64,000 nucleotides of DNA, from positions 6,439,501 through 6,503,500 of the forward strand of contig NZ_CP060295.1 of assembly GCF_014302995.1 (NCBI RefSeq), in the 5' to 3' direction. This DNA comes from Variovorax sp. PAMC26660. Its GTDB lineage: Bacteria > Pseudomonadota > Gammaproteobacteria > Burkholderiales > Burkholderiaceae_C. Below, piece by piece: positions 26,548 through 35,239 of the stretch; the first letter of the stretch is position 1, and each line of letters opens with the position of its first letter. The notes under the pieces are model-generated. The model was not told where the DNA came from. It saw only the letters and a list, made by a program, of their open reading frames with translations, and did no database searches. The position numbers were made by a program, and so were the translations under genes.

Positions 26548-27501
26548 TCAGTCCTCCCGGGTTCCGAGAAGACCCTTGGGCCTGAAGATGAGGATCAGCA
26601 CCAGGAACAGGTACGGAAGAATGGGCGCCACCTGCGAGATCGTGAGCTTGAGCAGCTCGTAGCCGAAGGTCTGGTCGGTCACCGCCACGCCGATCGCCTG
26701 CAGGCCGGTCGCGAGCGACTGGTCCATGGCCACGGCAAAGGTCTGCACCACGCCGATGATCAGCGACGACAGGAACGCACCGGCCAGCGAGCCCATGCCG
26801 CCGACCACCACCACCACGAAGATGATGGAGCCGACCGAGCCCGCCATGGCCGGCTCGGTGACATAGGTGTTGCCACCGACCACGCCCGCCAGGCCGGCGA
26901 GCGCGGCACCGCCGCCGAACACCAGCATGAACACGCGCGGCACGTTGTGGCCCAGCGCCTCGACCATGTCGGGGTGCTTCAGCGCCGCCTGGATGACCAG
27001 GCCGATGCGCGTGCGCGTGAGCAGCAGCCACACCGAGATCAGCATCAGCACCGCCACCAGCATGATGAACGAGCGCGACTTGGGAAACTGCGTGCCGTAC
27101 AGCGTGAAGAGCGGACCCTGCAGTGCCGTCGGCAGTCCGTACGGCACCGTGGAGCGGCCCCACACGAGCTGCACGATTTCAAGAATCAGGTACGAAAGGC
27201 CGAAGGTCACCAGCAGCTCGGGCACATGGCCGAACTTGTGGACGCGGCGCAGGCAGTAGCGCTCGAAGGCCGCCCCCAGGATAAACACCAGCAGCGGCGC
27301 CAGGAAGAGCGCCGGCCAGAAACCCAGGATGCCCGACAGCGTGTAGGCGAAGTAGGCGCCGAGCATGTAGAAGCTGGCGTGCGCGAAATTGAGCACACCC
27401 ATCATGCTGAAGATCAGCGTGAGGCCGGAGCTCAGCATGAACAACAGCAAGCCGTAGCTGACGCCGTTGAGCAGCGAGATGACGAAGAATTCGACGTTCA
27501 T
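26548..27501 (-). CDS. livH: Branched-chain-type ABC transporter permease LivH
   Basis: The 317-residue permease starts MNVEFFVISLLNGVSYGLLLFMLSSGLTLIFS-like sequence, the standard LivH N terminus with the NGVSYG and GLTL(I)F motifs and the MGVLNFAHASFYMLGAY segment. About eight hydrophobic helices are visible. It forms the translocation pathway with LivM. It lies downstream of the two binding-protein genes but behind an intrinsic terminator at 27521-27556, so its transcription depends on read-through or a separate promoter. Confidence 0.93.
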   Translation of the reverse strand: MNVEFFVISLLNGVSYGLLLFMLSSGLTLIFSMMGVLNFAHASFYMLGAYFAYTLSGILGFWPALFLAPLLVFILGAAFERYCLRRVHKFGHVPELLVTFGLSYLILEIVQLVWGRSTVPYGLPTALQGPLFTLYGTQFPKSRSFIMLVAVLMLISVWLLLTRTRIGLVIQAALKHPDMVEALGHNVPRVFMLVFGGGAALAGLAGVVGGNTYVTEPAMAGSVGSIIFVVVVVGGMGSLAGAFLSSLIIGVVQTFAVAMDQSLATGLQAIGVAVTDQTFGYELLKLTISQVAPILPYLFLVLILIFRPKGLLGTRED

Positions 27502-27520
27502 CGGTCTTTCGTGTCAGTTG

Positions 27521-27556
27521 AAAAAAGAAAAAGGCCCGAGTGTTGAAGTCGGGCCT
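27521..27556 (-). terminator. Intrinsic terminator between binding-protein gene and livH
   Basis: On the minus strand AGGCCCGA pairs with TCGGGCCT (perfect 8 bp, 9-base loop) and is followed by TTTTTCTTTTTT. It begins about 25 bp after the binding-protein stop. A partial terminator here would keep the binding protein in excess over the membrane subunits. Confidence 0.8.
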
Positions 27557-27581
27557 CGACCGCTTTGGCGCGTTCCCGAAC

Positions 27582-28814
27582 TTAAGAGGGACGCTTCATC
27601 TGGCACGTGGTGGGCGTGCTGGCCACATAGGCGTCGTAGTACTTCACCGGCGCCAGCGTGTAGCCGGTGTTTTCCGGGCTGTACGGATACTTGGCACTGG
27701 CCTTTTCCCAGCGGGCGATGTACAGGCCCTGCTGCAGCTGGTGGTCAGCCTTGCGCAGTTCGACGTCGCCGTTGAAGCTCTTGAACTTCATGCCTTCGAG
27801 CGCCGCGGCCACCTTGACCACATCGGTCGACTTGGTCTTGACGAAGGCTTCGGTCAGGGCCTGGAACACGGTGTAGGCATCGGTCGTGTAGATGTCGTCG
27901 TTGAACTTCTTCTTGAAGTCCTCGGCGTACTTCTGCATCTCGCCGCCCATGTTGTAGTGGGCATAGCCGACCTGGAACACCTTGCCGTCGGACGCTGCGC
28001 CCATGGCGGTCGGCGTGCCGCTGGTCACGGCGTAGTAGGTATAGAACTTGACGTTCAGGCCCGAGTCATTCGCGGCCTTGATGAGCAGCGCGAGGTCGGA
28101 GCCCCAGTTGCCGGTGATCACGGTGTCGGCACCCGATGCCTTGATCTTGGCGATGTAGGGCGCGAAGTCGCGCACTTGTGCCAGCGGATGCAGGTCGTCG
28201 CCGACGATCTGGATGTCGGGGCGCTTGTGCTTGAGGTCTTCCTTGGCGTACTTGGAGACCTGCTGGCCGTGCGCGTAGTTCTGGCCGATGATGTAGACCT
28301 TCTTGATGTCCGGCTGGTCCTTCATGTAGGTGGTCAGCGCTTCCATCTTCATCGACGTGTCGGCGTCGAAGCGGTATTGCCAGTAGCTGCACTTGGCGTT
28401 GGTCAGCTCGGGATCGACTGCGGCGTAATTCAGGTACAGCGCTTCCTTGCCCGGATTGCGTGCGTTGTTCTTTTCGAGCGCGTCGATGATCGCCAGCGCC
28501 GGGCCGGAGCCGTTGCCCTGCACGATGTAGCGCGCGCCCTGGTCCATGGCCGAGCGCAGTGCGCTGGTGGTTTCCTGCGGGCTGAGCTTGTTGTCGATCG
28601 CGATGATCTCGAACTTCACGCCGGCCGCATTCTTCTTGTTGAATTCTTCGGCAAAGAACTGGAAGGTCTTGAGTTGGTTCGTTCCCACCGCGGCCATCAG
28701 GCCCGACAACGGGTCGATCCATGCGACCTTGACGGTTTCACCCTTCTGGGCGAGCGCGCCGGTGGCGCTTGCCGCGAGAACGGCTGCGGTAACGATCTTC
28801 AGAGCGAACTTCAA
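27582..28814 (-). CDS. Liv-type ABC transporter substrate-binding protein, copy 1
   Basis: The 410-residue periplasmic protein has a signal peptide (residues 1-22, cleavage after ALA). It has the type I periplasmic-binding fold of the LivJ/HmgR group, with the conserved opening KVAWIDPLSGLMAAVG and the segment QGNGSGPALAIIDALEKNN. The start is a TTG preceded by AGGAG at 7-bp spacing. The paralogue upstream begins at the equivalent position with ATG, which supports the choice. It captures a small ligand for LivHMGF. Ligand contacts cannot be read, but location beside acyl-CoA genes suggests something other than plain branched-chain amino acids. Confidence 0.9.
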   Translation of the reverse strand: MKFALKIVTAAVLAASATGALAQKGETVKVAWIDPLSGLMAAVGTNQLKTFQFFAEEFNKKNAAGVKFEIIAIDNKLSPQETTSALRSAMDQGARYIVQGNGSGPALAIIDALEKNNARNPGKEALYLNYAAVDPELTNAKCSYWQYRFDADTSMKMEALTTYMKDQPDIKKVYIIGQNYAHGQQVSKYAKEDLKHKRPDIQIVGDDLHPLAQVRDFAPYIAKIKASGADTVITGNWGSDLALLIKAANDSGLNVKFYTYYAVTSGTPTAMGAASDGKVFQVGYAHYNMGGEMQKYAEDFKKKFNDDIYTTDAYTVFQALTEAFVKTKSTDVVKVAAALEGMKFKSFNGDVELRKADHQLQQGLYIARWEKASAKYPYSPENTGYTLAPVKYYDAYVASTPTTCQMKRPS

Positions 28815-28874
28815 TCTATATCTCCTGGTCAAACCGATTCAAAAGGCCTCACGAGAGTACAAGCGTTCGCAGCC

Positions 28875-28904
28875 CCTCCCCTCAGGGAATGCCCGTAAGG
28901 GAGG
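28875..28904. other. Nested hairpin in the binding-protein leader
   Basis: CCTCCC and GGGAGG enclose an inner GGG/CCC pair, giving a two-step stem about 60 bp before the copy 1 start codon. No T-tract follows, so it may affect mRNA stability rather than termination. Confidence 0.4.
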
Positions 28905-28940
28905 CGTTGCAAAGGCCCGTTTCTATCGCGCAGGCGACAG

Positions 28941-29000
28941 CGCATTTCTCCAAATTGCTACCCGCTGGTAGGTAGCTTCTACCGCTGGGTAGGAAATGCG
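28941..29000 (-). ncRNA. Three-way-junction RNA element between the two binding-protein genes
   Basis: An 8-bp outer stem (CGCATTTC with GAAATGCG) encloses two adjacent hairpins, CTACC-CAGC-GGTAG and GCTACC-N8-GGTAGC, all perfect. It lies 13 bp after the copy 2 stop in the same transcript. It is likely to be a structured intercistronic RNA that protects or separates the two messages. No known family is recognised. Confidence 0.5.
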
Positions 29001-29013
29001 TTCACAAAGACGC

Positions 29014-30243
29014 CTAGGGGCGCTTCATCTGGCAGGTCGTGGGCGTGCTCGCCACATACGACTCGTAATACTTCACGGGGACATTGGTGTAGCCGGTGTT
29101 CTCGGCGTCGTAGGGGTACTTGGCGCTGGCCTTTTCCCAACGCGAGATGTACAGGCCCTGCTGCAACTGGTGGTCGGCCTTGCGCATTTCGACTTCGCCG
29201 TTGAAGCTCTTGATCTTCATGCCCTCGAGGGCAGCGGCCACCTTGACCGGGTCGGTCGACTTGGTCTGGGCGAAGGCAGCGTCGAGCAGCGCGAACACGT
29301 GATAGATCGAGGCCTGCGTCAGGTCGTCGTTCATCTTCTTCTTGTAGCCGTTGAGCAGCCTCTGGATCTCGCCGCCCATGTTGTAGTGGGCGTAAGCCAC
29401 GGTGTAGACCTTGCCGTCGGACGTGGCACCCATGGCCGTGGGCGTGCCGGCGCCCGGCGCGTAGTAGGTCAGGAACCTGACGTTCAGGCCCGAGTCGTTG
29501 GCGGCCTTGATGAGCAGCGACAGGTCGGAGCCCCAGTTGCCGGTGATGACGGTGTCGGCGCCCGATGCCTTGATCTTGGCGATGTAGGGCGAGAAGTCGC
29601 GAACCTGTGCCAGCGGATGCAGGTCGTCGCCCACGATCTGGATGTCGGGGCGCTTGATCTTCAGGTCTTCCTTGGCGAACTTGGACACCTGCACACCGTG
29701 CGCGTAGTTCTGGCCGAGGATGTAGACCTTCTTGATGTCGGGCTGGTCCTTCATCCAGGCGGTCAGCGCTTCCATCTTCATGGAGGTGTCGGCGTCCACG
29801 CGGAAGTGCCAGTAGCTGCACTTGCTGTTGGTCAGGTCGGGGTCGACCGCCGCATAGTTCATGTACAGCAGTTCCTTGCCCGGATTGCGCGCGTTGTTCT
29901 TCTCGATGGCGTCGATGATCGCGAGCGCGGGGCCCGAACCGTTGCCCTGCATAATGTAGCGCGCGCCCTGGTCTTGTGCGGAGCGCAGCGCGGCTGTGGT
30001 TTCCTGCGGGCTGAGCTTGTTGTCCAGAGCGAGGATCTCGAACTTCACACCCGACAGGTTCTTCTTGTTGAACTCTTCAGCAAGGAATTGCGTGGTCTTG
30101 AGCTGGTTGGTGCCCACCGCGGCCATCAGGCCGGACAGCGGATCGAGCCAGGCGATCTTGACCGTCTCACCCTTCTGGGCGAATGCGGCTGTGACGCTGA
30201 TCAACATTGCACAGGCAGCTACTGACTTGATAGCAAATTGCAT
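29014..30243 (-). CDS. Liv-type ABC transporter substrate-binding protein, copy 2
   Basis: The 409-residue protein is a close paralogue of the 27582-28814 product, with long identical blocks from end to end and the same C-terminal STPTTCQMKRP. It has an N-terminal signal peptide (cleavage after AFA) and an ATG start. The differences cluster in the signal peptide and roughly residues 260-325, which lie in the second lobe, so the two proteins may bind different ligands or bind with different affinity. It is the promoter-proximal copy, downstream of the acyl-CoA ligase gene. Confidence 0.9.
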   Translation of the reverse strand: MQFAIKSVAACAMLISVTAAFAQKGETVKIAWLDPLSGLMAAVGTNQLKTTQFLAEEFNKKNLSGVKFEILALDNKLSPQETTAALRSAQDQGARYIMQGNGSGPALAIIDAIEKNNARNPGKELLYMNYAAVDPDLTNSKCSYWHFRVDADTSMKMEALTAWMKDQPDIKKVYILGQNYAHGVQVSKFAKEDLKIKRPDIQIVGDDLHPLAQVRDFSPYIAKIKASGADTVITGNWGSDLSLLIKAANDSGLNVRFLTYYAPGAGTPTAMGATSDGKVYTVAYAHYNMGGEIQRLLNGYKKKMNDDLTQASIYHVFALLDAAFAQTKSTDPVKVAAALEGMKIKSFNGEVEMRKADHQLQQGLYISRWEKASAKYPYDAENTGYTNVPVKYYESYVASTPTTCQMKRP

Positions 30244-30321
30244 GAAGAGTCTCCTGAGTGAAAGGCGGGATGCCAGCGTACAAGCGCCCTTTTTTTCCCC
30301 GCACAGGGATTGCCCGGGAGG

Positions 30322-30341
30322 AAGGCCGCCAAGGCGGCCTT
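30322..30341. other. Perfect GC-rich hairpin between ligase and binding-protein genes
   Basis: AAGGCCGCC-AA-GGCGGCCTT is a perfect 9-bp stem, 43 bp after the ligase stop. No T-run follows on either strand, so it is better read as an mRNA-stabilising or barrier element than as an intrinsic terminator. Confidence 0.45.
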
Positions 30342-30383
30342 GCTATCACGTGCGCGACAGTGCGAGTGGGCTTGGCTTGTGCG

Positions 30384-32027
30384 TCAGAGCGTGGGCAGCT
30401 TGTAGTCCTTGAGCAGTTCGCGAAGACGGGTCTTCAGGATCTTCCCGGTGGCGCCGATCGGAATGGCCTCGACGAACACCACGTCGTCGGGGATCTGCCA
30501 CTTGGCGGTCTTGCCTTCGTAGAACTTGAGCAGTTCTTCGCGCGTGACTTCGGCGCCTGGCTTCTTCACGACCGCGATGATCGGGCGCTCGTCCCACTTG
30601 GGATGGAACACGCCGATGCAGGCGGCCATGGCCACTGCCGGGTGCGCGACCGCGATGTTCTCGATCTCGATGGAACTGATCCACTCGCCGCCGGACTTGA
30701 TCACGTCCTTGCTGCGGTCGGTGATCTGCAGGTAGCCGTCGGCGTCGATGGTGGCCACGTCGCCGGTCGGGAACCAGCCCCGGCCTTGCGCATCGGGAAT
30801 GAGCGGGTTGCCGCCCTCGCCCTTGAAGTATTCCTTCACGACCCACGGGCCCTTGACCAGCAGGTCGCCGTAGGCCTTGCCGTCCCAGGGCAGTTCGTTG
30901 CCGTCGCCATCGACGATCTTCATGTCGACGCCGAAGATCGCGCGGCCCTGTTTCATGCGGATCTGCAACTGCGCATCGGCCGGCAGCGACAGATGCTTGT
31001 TCTTGAGCGTGCAGAGCGTGCCCAGCGGGCTCATCTCGGTCATGCCCCAGGCGTGCAGCACCTCGACGTTGAACTTCTCCTGGAACGCCGTGATCATGGC
31101 CGGCGGGCAGGCCGAGCCACCGATGACGGTGCGGTTCAGCTTGCTGAACTTCAGGCCGTTGGTCTGCATGTGGCCCAGCATCATCTGCCACACGGTGGGC
31201 ACGCCGGCCGCGAAGGTCACACCTTCGGACTCGATCAGCTCGTACACCGACTTGCCGTCGAGCGACGGGCCCGGGAACACCAGCTTGCAACCCACCAGCG
31301 CAGCCGAGTACGGAATGCCCCAGGCATTGACGTGGAACATCGGCACCACCGGCAGCACCGAGTCTTGCGCGGAGATGCGCATGACGTCGGGCAGCGCGGC
31401 AGCGTAGGCATGCAGCATGGTCGAGCGATGGCTGTACAGCGCGGCCTTCGGGTTGCCCGTGGTGCCGCTCGTGTAGCACATGCTCGATGCCGAGTTCTCG
31501 TCGAAGGTGGGCCAGTCGTAGTCGCTCGACTGCTGGCCGAGCCAGGCTTCATAGCTCACGAGGTTGGGCACGCCGCTGTCGACCGGCAGCTTGTCGGCGT
31601 CGCACAGCGCCACCCATTTGCGGATCATCGGGCAGCGCGCGTGCACGGCCTGCACCAGCGGCAGGAAGCTCAGGTCGAAGCACAGGATCTGGTCTTCGGC
31701 ATGGTTGGCGATCCACGCGATCTGGTCGGGATGCAGGCGCGGGTTGATGGTGTGCAGCACGCGGCCGCTGCCGCTCACGCCGTAGTAAAGCTCCAGGTGG
31801 CGATAGCCGTTCCAGGCCAGCGTGGCGACGCGGTCGCTGAACAGCAACTGCTCGCCGTCCAGCGCGTTGGCCACCTGCCGGGCACGCGATGCGATACCGC
31901 TCCATGTCGTGCGGTGAATATCGCCTTCGACACGGCGCGAGACGATCTCGCCGTCGCCGTTGTGGCGCTCGACGAATTCGATCAGCGACGAGATCAAAAG
32001 CGGTTGGTCTTGCATCAAACCCAGCAT
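30384..32027 (-). CDS. Fatty-acyl-CoA synthetase (AMP-forming)
   Basis: The 547-residue ANL-family ligase has the P-loop-like YTSGTTGNPKAALYSHRS near residue 188, GWGMTEMSPLG-type adenine loop, GWFPTGDVATID, DRSKDVIKSGGEWIS hinge and the C-terminal catalytic lysine in GATGKILK. It activates a carboxylic acid to its CoA thioester through an acyl-adenylate. The length and motifs match the medium/long-chain FadD-like group. TAGGAG precedes the ATG. Being first in the catabolic series, it would supply acyl-CoA for the enzymes encoded downstream. Confidence 0.92.
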   Translation of the reverse strand: MLGLMQDQPLLISSLIEFVERHNGDGEIVSRRVEGDIHRTTWSGIASRARQVANALDGEQLLFSDRVATLAWNGYRHLELYYGVSGSGRVLHTINPRLHPDQIAWIANHAEDQILCFDLSFLPLVQAVHARCPMIRKWVALCDADKLPVDSGVPNLVSYEAWLGQQSSDYDWPTFDENSASSMCYTSGTTGNPKAALYSHRSTMLHAYAAALPDVMRISAQDSVLPVVPMFHVNAWGIPYSAALVGCKLVFPGPSLDGKSVYELIESEGVTFAAGVPTVWQMMLGHMQTNGLKFSKLNRTVIGGSACPPAMITAFQEKFNVEVLHAWGMTEMSPLGTLCTLKNKHLSLPADAQLQIRMKQGRAIFGVDMKIVDGDGNELPWDGKAYGDLLVKGPWVVKEYFKGEGGNPLIPDAQGRGWFPTGDVATIDADGYLQITDRSKDVIKSGGEWISSIEIENIAVAHPAVAMAACIGVFHPKWDERPIIAVVKKPGAEVTREELLKFYEGKTAKWQIPDDVVFVEAIPIGATGKILKTRLRELLKDYKLPTL

Positions 32028-32055
32028 CTACAGACTCCTATGTGAAATGACTTCT

Positions 32056-32085
32056 AAAAACTTGCGTACAACGGATTCACGCAAG
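32056..32085 (-). terminator. Intrinsic terminator after the esterase gene
   Basis: On the minus strand CTTGCGT pairs with ACGCAAG (7 bp, 11-base loop), followed by TTTTTA. It lies about 95 bp beyond the esterase stop and 29 bp ahead of the ligase start, so it separates the two units. An attenuator role for the ligase is also possible. Confidence 0.6.
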
Positions 32086-32179
32086 CTTCGGCCACTTGCA
32101 CAATGACACAAACCCGCACTGCTGGATTGAACGAAGCGGCTCTTCAGCGAGGCCCGCGGTTCGATACCGAAAAAGCCGC

Positions 32180-33949
32180 TCACGGTGCGCTGTTCTGCAG
32201 CTGCGTCTTGCTGGCGTCGAGCACGATCTTGCGTGGCCAGTTGGGCCAGGTCACGCCCAGGCCCGAATGGTTCGGATCGCCGGTGCGCGCGAACGCGGAC
32301 AGGCTGCCCACCATCGCATCCGACAGCGCCTCGCGTCCCGGCCGGTTCGCCTCGCCGAAGGAGAACGAGAAGACGCCGGTGCCGAAGTTGTGGAACATGA
32401 ACGCCGTGTCCAGCCCGTGCGTGGCGCCATAGGCGGTGTTGAACGGTGCCACCTGCTGGCTCCAGTCGAAACGGTAGTACCAGGTCTTCGTCGGCAGGTA
32501 CTTGGCCACCGAATCGACCTGCGGCGGCAGGATGTTGAGGAAGATCGCGTTGGTGAGGGTGTTCGTCCACGCCTTCCAGCCGGTCAACGGCTGGTCTACC
32601 GGAAGGTAGGACGCTTTGATCAGGTCCGCCTCGGTGAGCGTCACGGGTGCGTCCGGGTTGAAGTTGTACTGCAGGCCGAAGCGGTCGTAGTCGCTGGGTT
32701 TGAAACCTCCGAACAGCGTGCCTTCGTCGCGTGTGTTGCCGATCAGCATGGGCATCTTGTTGAACCGGCCGGCATCGACCTCGGCGGCCGAGTTCACGGG
32801 CAGGATGGTGCCGTCCTCGATGGGCGCCGGCGCATTGCCCAGTTGCGGGTTCGCGAGCACGATGGTCAGCAGCTTGTCCGCCGACAGGCCGCGCAGGTAA
32901 CTCGCGATCTGCGCATCGGTCTGCGAGGCCACCCAGGCATCGGCCGTCGGGGTGTCGGTGGCCTTGCCGTCGGCGATGACGATCGCGTTGAGCAGCCCCT
33001 TCGAATAGGTCTGCGCGGTAGGACGCGAGGCGAAGGCGATCCCGCCGCTCAGCGGCACCGCCTTGTGCAGCAGGCCGGCCGACGCGCTCGATACGACCAG
33101 GCCCCAGGTGTTGACCGCGCCCGCCGACTGCCCCATCACCGTGACGTTGCCCGCATCGCCGCCGAAGGCACCGATGTTGGCCTGGACGAACTTCAGGGCC
33201 TGCATCTGGTCGAGCAGCGCAAAGTTGCCCGAGTCGTTGCTCGCGTTGCCGGTCTTGAGCTGCGGCAGATCGAGCCAGCCGAGCGCGCCGACGCGGTAGT
33301 TGATGGTCACGACGACGGCGTCGCCGCGCTTGGCGAGCTGGGCACCGTCGTAGCCCGGATCGGCCGTGTAGCCCGAGATGTTGCTGCCGCCGTAGATGTA
33401 GACGATCACCGGCAGCTTGGTGGTGTCGCCGGCCGGGCGCCAGATGTTGAGCGTCAGGCAGTCCTCGTCGCCCACCGGCTTGCCGAAGCCCTCGCGTACG
33501 GCAAGACCAAAGGGCGCGTCGTTGGGCGCGGGGCTGAAATAGCGTCCCCCCTGGGCGCAGGCATGGCCGAACTTGCTTGCCGCACGCACGCCCTCCCAGG
33601 GCTTGGGATCGGTGGGTGGCGCCCAGCGCAGGCTGCCGACGGGCGCCTGGGCGAACGGAATGCCCTTCCAGGAATACGTGCCGGTGGCGGCGCTGTCGTC
33701 CACGCCCTCGATCTTGCCGGCGGTGGTCTGGCGCACCATGGGGCCGTCAGCGGCCGGGGGCGGCGCAGCCGGAGGTGGCGCAGCCGGCGGCCCCGCAGGA
33801 ACGATCGGAGGGAAGGAGAAACCGGAATCGGAGCCACCGCCGCAGGCGGACAGCGCCATGCAGGCCGCGGCGGCCATGGCTCGCGCCACCGTTGCCACCG
33901 CCGTTTGCCGGGTTGCGTCCTGGTTTTCCGTTGTCTCTGTTGTATTCAT
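32180..33949 (-). CDS. Type B carboxylesterase lipoprotein
   Basis: The 589-residue product has a lipoprotein signal peptide with lipobox LSAC near residue 36, a Pro/Ala-rich linker, then a type B carboxylesterase/lipase domain. The domain contains EDCLTLNIWRP, the oxyanion loop YIYGGSNISG (canonical HGG replaced by YGG) and the nucleophile elbow GQSAGA. It hydrolyses carboxylic esters outside the inner membrane. The ATG at 33949 has GGAG 7 bp upstream. It diverges from an AraC regulator, its likely controller. The oxyanion-loop change is worth noting, although the catalytic serine is intact. Confidence 0.9.
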   Translation of the reverse strand: MNTTETTENQDATRQTAVATVARAMAAAACMALSACGGGSDSGFSFPPIVPAGPPAAPPPAAPPPAADGPMVRQTTAGKIEGVDDSAATGTYSWKGIPFAQAPVGSLRWAPPTDPKPWEGVRAASKFGHACAQGGRYFSPAPNDAPFGLAVREGFGKPVGDEDCLTLNIWRPAGDTTKLPVIVYIYGGSNISGYTADPGYDGAQLAKRGDAVVVTINYRVGALGWLDLPQLKTGNASNDSGNFALLDQMQALKFVQANIGAFGGDAGNVTVMGQSAGAVNTWGLVVSSASAGLLHKAVPLSGGIAFASRPTAQTYSKGLLNAIVIADGKATDTPTADAWVASQTDAQIASYLRGLSADKLLTIVLANPQLGNAPAPIEDGTILPVNSAAEVDAGRFNKMPMLIGNTRDEGTLFGGFKPSDYDRFGLQYNFNPDAPVTLTEADLIKASYLPVDQPLTGWKAWTNTLTNAIFLNILPPQVDSVAKYLPTKTWYYRFDWSQQVAPFNTAYGATHGLDTAFMFHNFGTGVFSFSFGEANRPGREALSDAMVGSLSAFARTGDPNHSGLGVTWPNWPRKIVLDASKTQLQNSAP

Positions 33950-33960
33950 TGTTTGTCTCC

Positions 33961-33993
33961 ACACCGGGTTAATCGGAATTCCTGCACCGGTGT
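33961..33993. promoter_or_regulatory. Candidate operator dyad between esterase and AraC genes
   Basis: ACACCGG and CCGGTGT form a 7-bp inverted repeat with a 19-base spacer in the 150-bp divergent gap. Position and symmetry suggest a regulator site; nothing else supports it. Confidence 0.25.
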
Positions 33994-34099
33994 CCGGCGG
34001 CCATACTCCGGCCGACCGGATCCGCCAGAAAATTCTAGGAACGGACCGCGTTTCCTCCGCTATCGCAAGCGAGCCAATTCAATGACTTCAGGAGCCTCC

Positions 34100-35176
34100 A
34101 TGCCGCATGCCCAGCGCCGACCGCAACGCCGGCCGGGCTGCACCCAGCAGCCAGAACTGCGGACCAGTTCGGCCGCCTGGCTCGAAGGCGTGCTCTCGAT
34201 GTTCGAGGCCGAAGGCCTGGACGTGCCCTCGTTGCTGCGCGAAGCCGGCTTCGACCCCGACTCGCTGCACCGCCAGAACGCGCGCGTGCCGGTCGACGAG
34301 ATTTCCGTGCTCTGGCAACTGGCCGTGGCGCGCGCGGGCAAGCCCACGCTGGGCCTGCACCGCGACCTGGCAGCCACGCACAGCAAGCTGGGCACGGTCG
34401 GCCACGCGATGTCGTGCAGCGCCGATCTGGGAGAGGCACTCACCCGGCTCACCCGCTACATGGCCGTGATCTCGGACGCGACCGCCTTCTCGATGCAGCC
34501 CGAGGCACGCGGCTGCTGGATGGTGATGGAGCACACCGGCGGCAGCCTGCCGATCCCGCGCCAGCGCGTCGAATACGCCCTCCTGACCGTGTTCATGCAG
34601 TGCCAGTGGCTCACCCGGCGCGAGCTGCAGCCGCTGGCCCTGGAGTTCGTCTACCCGCCGCCGGCCGACGACCGGCTGCACCGCGAGGCCTTCAGCTGCC
34701 CGATCCGCTACAACGCACCCGCCAACCGGCTGCTGCTGTCGGCCGCCGACATGGCGATGCCGCTGCCCACCCACCACCCCACGCTCGGCGAGATGCAGGA
34801 GCATCTGCTGGACGACCAGCTCAACCTGCTCGGCCAGACCACCACCAGCAGCCTGGTGTGCGCCGAGATCGCGCGCCGGCTGCCGCATGGCGAGCCGCGC
34901 CGGCAGGACGTGGCCGCGGGCCTGGGCCTTGCGGAGCGCACGCTGCAGCGGCGGCTGCAGGAGGAGTCGGTGTCGTTCCAGTCGCTGCTCGACCGCACCC
35001 GTCGCAAGCTTGCGCAGCAGTACCTCGCGGAAGACCGCCATACGCTCACCGACGTGGCGGACATGCTCGGCTTTGTCGACAGCAGCAACTTCTTTCGGGC
35101 CTGCAAGCGATGGTTCGGCCTTCCGCCCACGCAGTACCGGGCGCGGATCTGGGATACGCCGGTGCTGGCCCACTGA
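34100..35176 (+). CDS. AraC-family transcriptional regulator
   Basis: The 358-residue protein has an N-terminal arabinose-binding-like domain of the OruR/ArgR type (AWLEGVLSMFEAEGLDVPSLL... through about residue 200). A C-terminal pair of helix-turn-helix motifs follows (VAAGLGLAERTLQRRLQEE and LTDVADMLGFVDSSNFFRACKRWFG). It activates or represses nearby genes, most likely the divergent esterase gene. The ATG at 34100 has CAGGAG 5 bp upstream. The frame continues far upstream only as the antisense shadow of the esterase gene. Confidence 0.9.
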   Translation: MPHAQRRPQRRPGCTQQPELRTSSAAWLEGVLSMFEAEGLDVPSLLREAGFDPDSLHRQNARVPVDEISVLWQLAVARAGKPTLGLHRDLAATHSKLGTVGHAMSCSADLGEALTRLTRYMAVISDATAFSMQPEARGCWMVMEHTGGSLPIPRQRVEYALLTVFMQCQWLTRRELQPLALEFVYPPPADDRLHREAFSCPIRYNAPANRLLLSAADMAMPLPTHHPTLGEMQEHLLDDQLNLLGQTTTSSLVCAEIARRLPHGEPRRQDVAAGLGLAERTLQRRLQEESVSFQSLLDRTRRKLAQQYLAEDRHTLTDVADMLGFVDSSNFFRACKRWFGLPPTQYRARIWDTPVLAH

Positions 35177-35239
35177 GCCACGCCGGGCGCCGATGGCCCG
35201 CGCGGCAAGGGGTTACGCTCGGTGCCGGACAATCCGGCC

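Noticed and set aside
30322..30341. Perfect hairpin as an intrinsic terminator
   Set aside because: No T-tract follows on either strand, so it is recorded only as a structural element.
32096..34099. Long N-terminal extension of the AraC regulator
   Set aside because: This part is antisense to the esterase gene; the regulator's conserved start and a CAGGAG site place the start at 34100.
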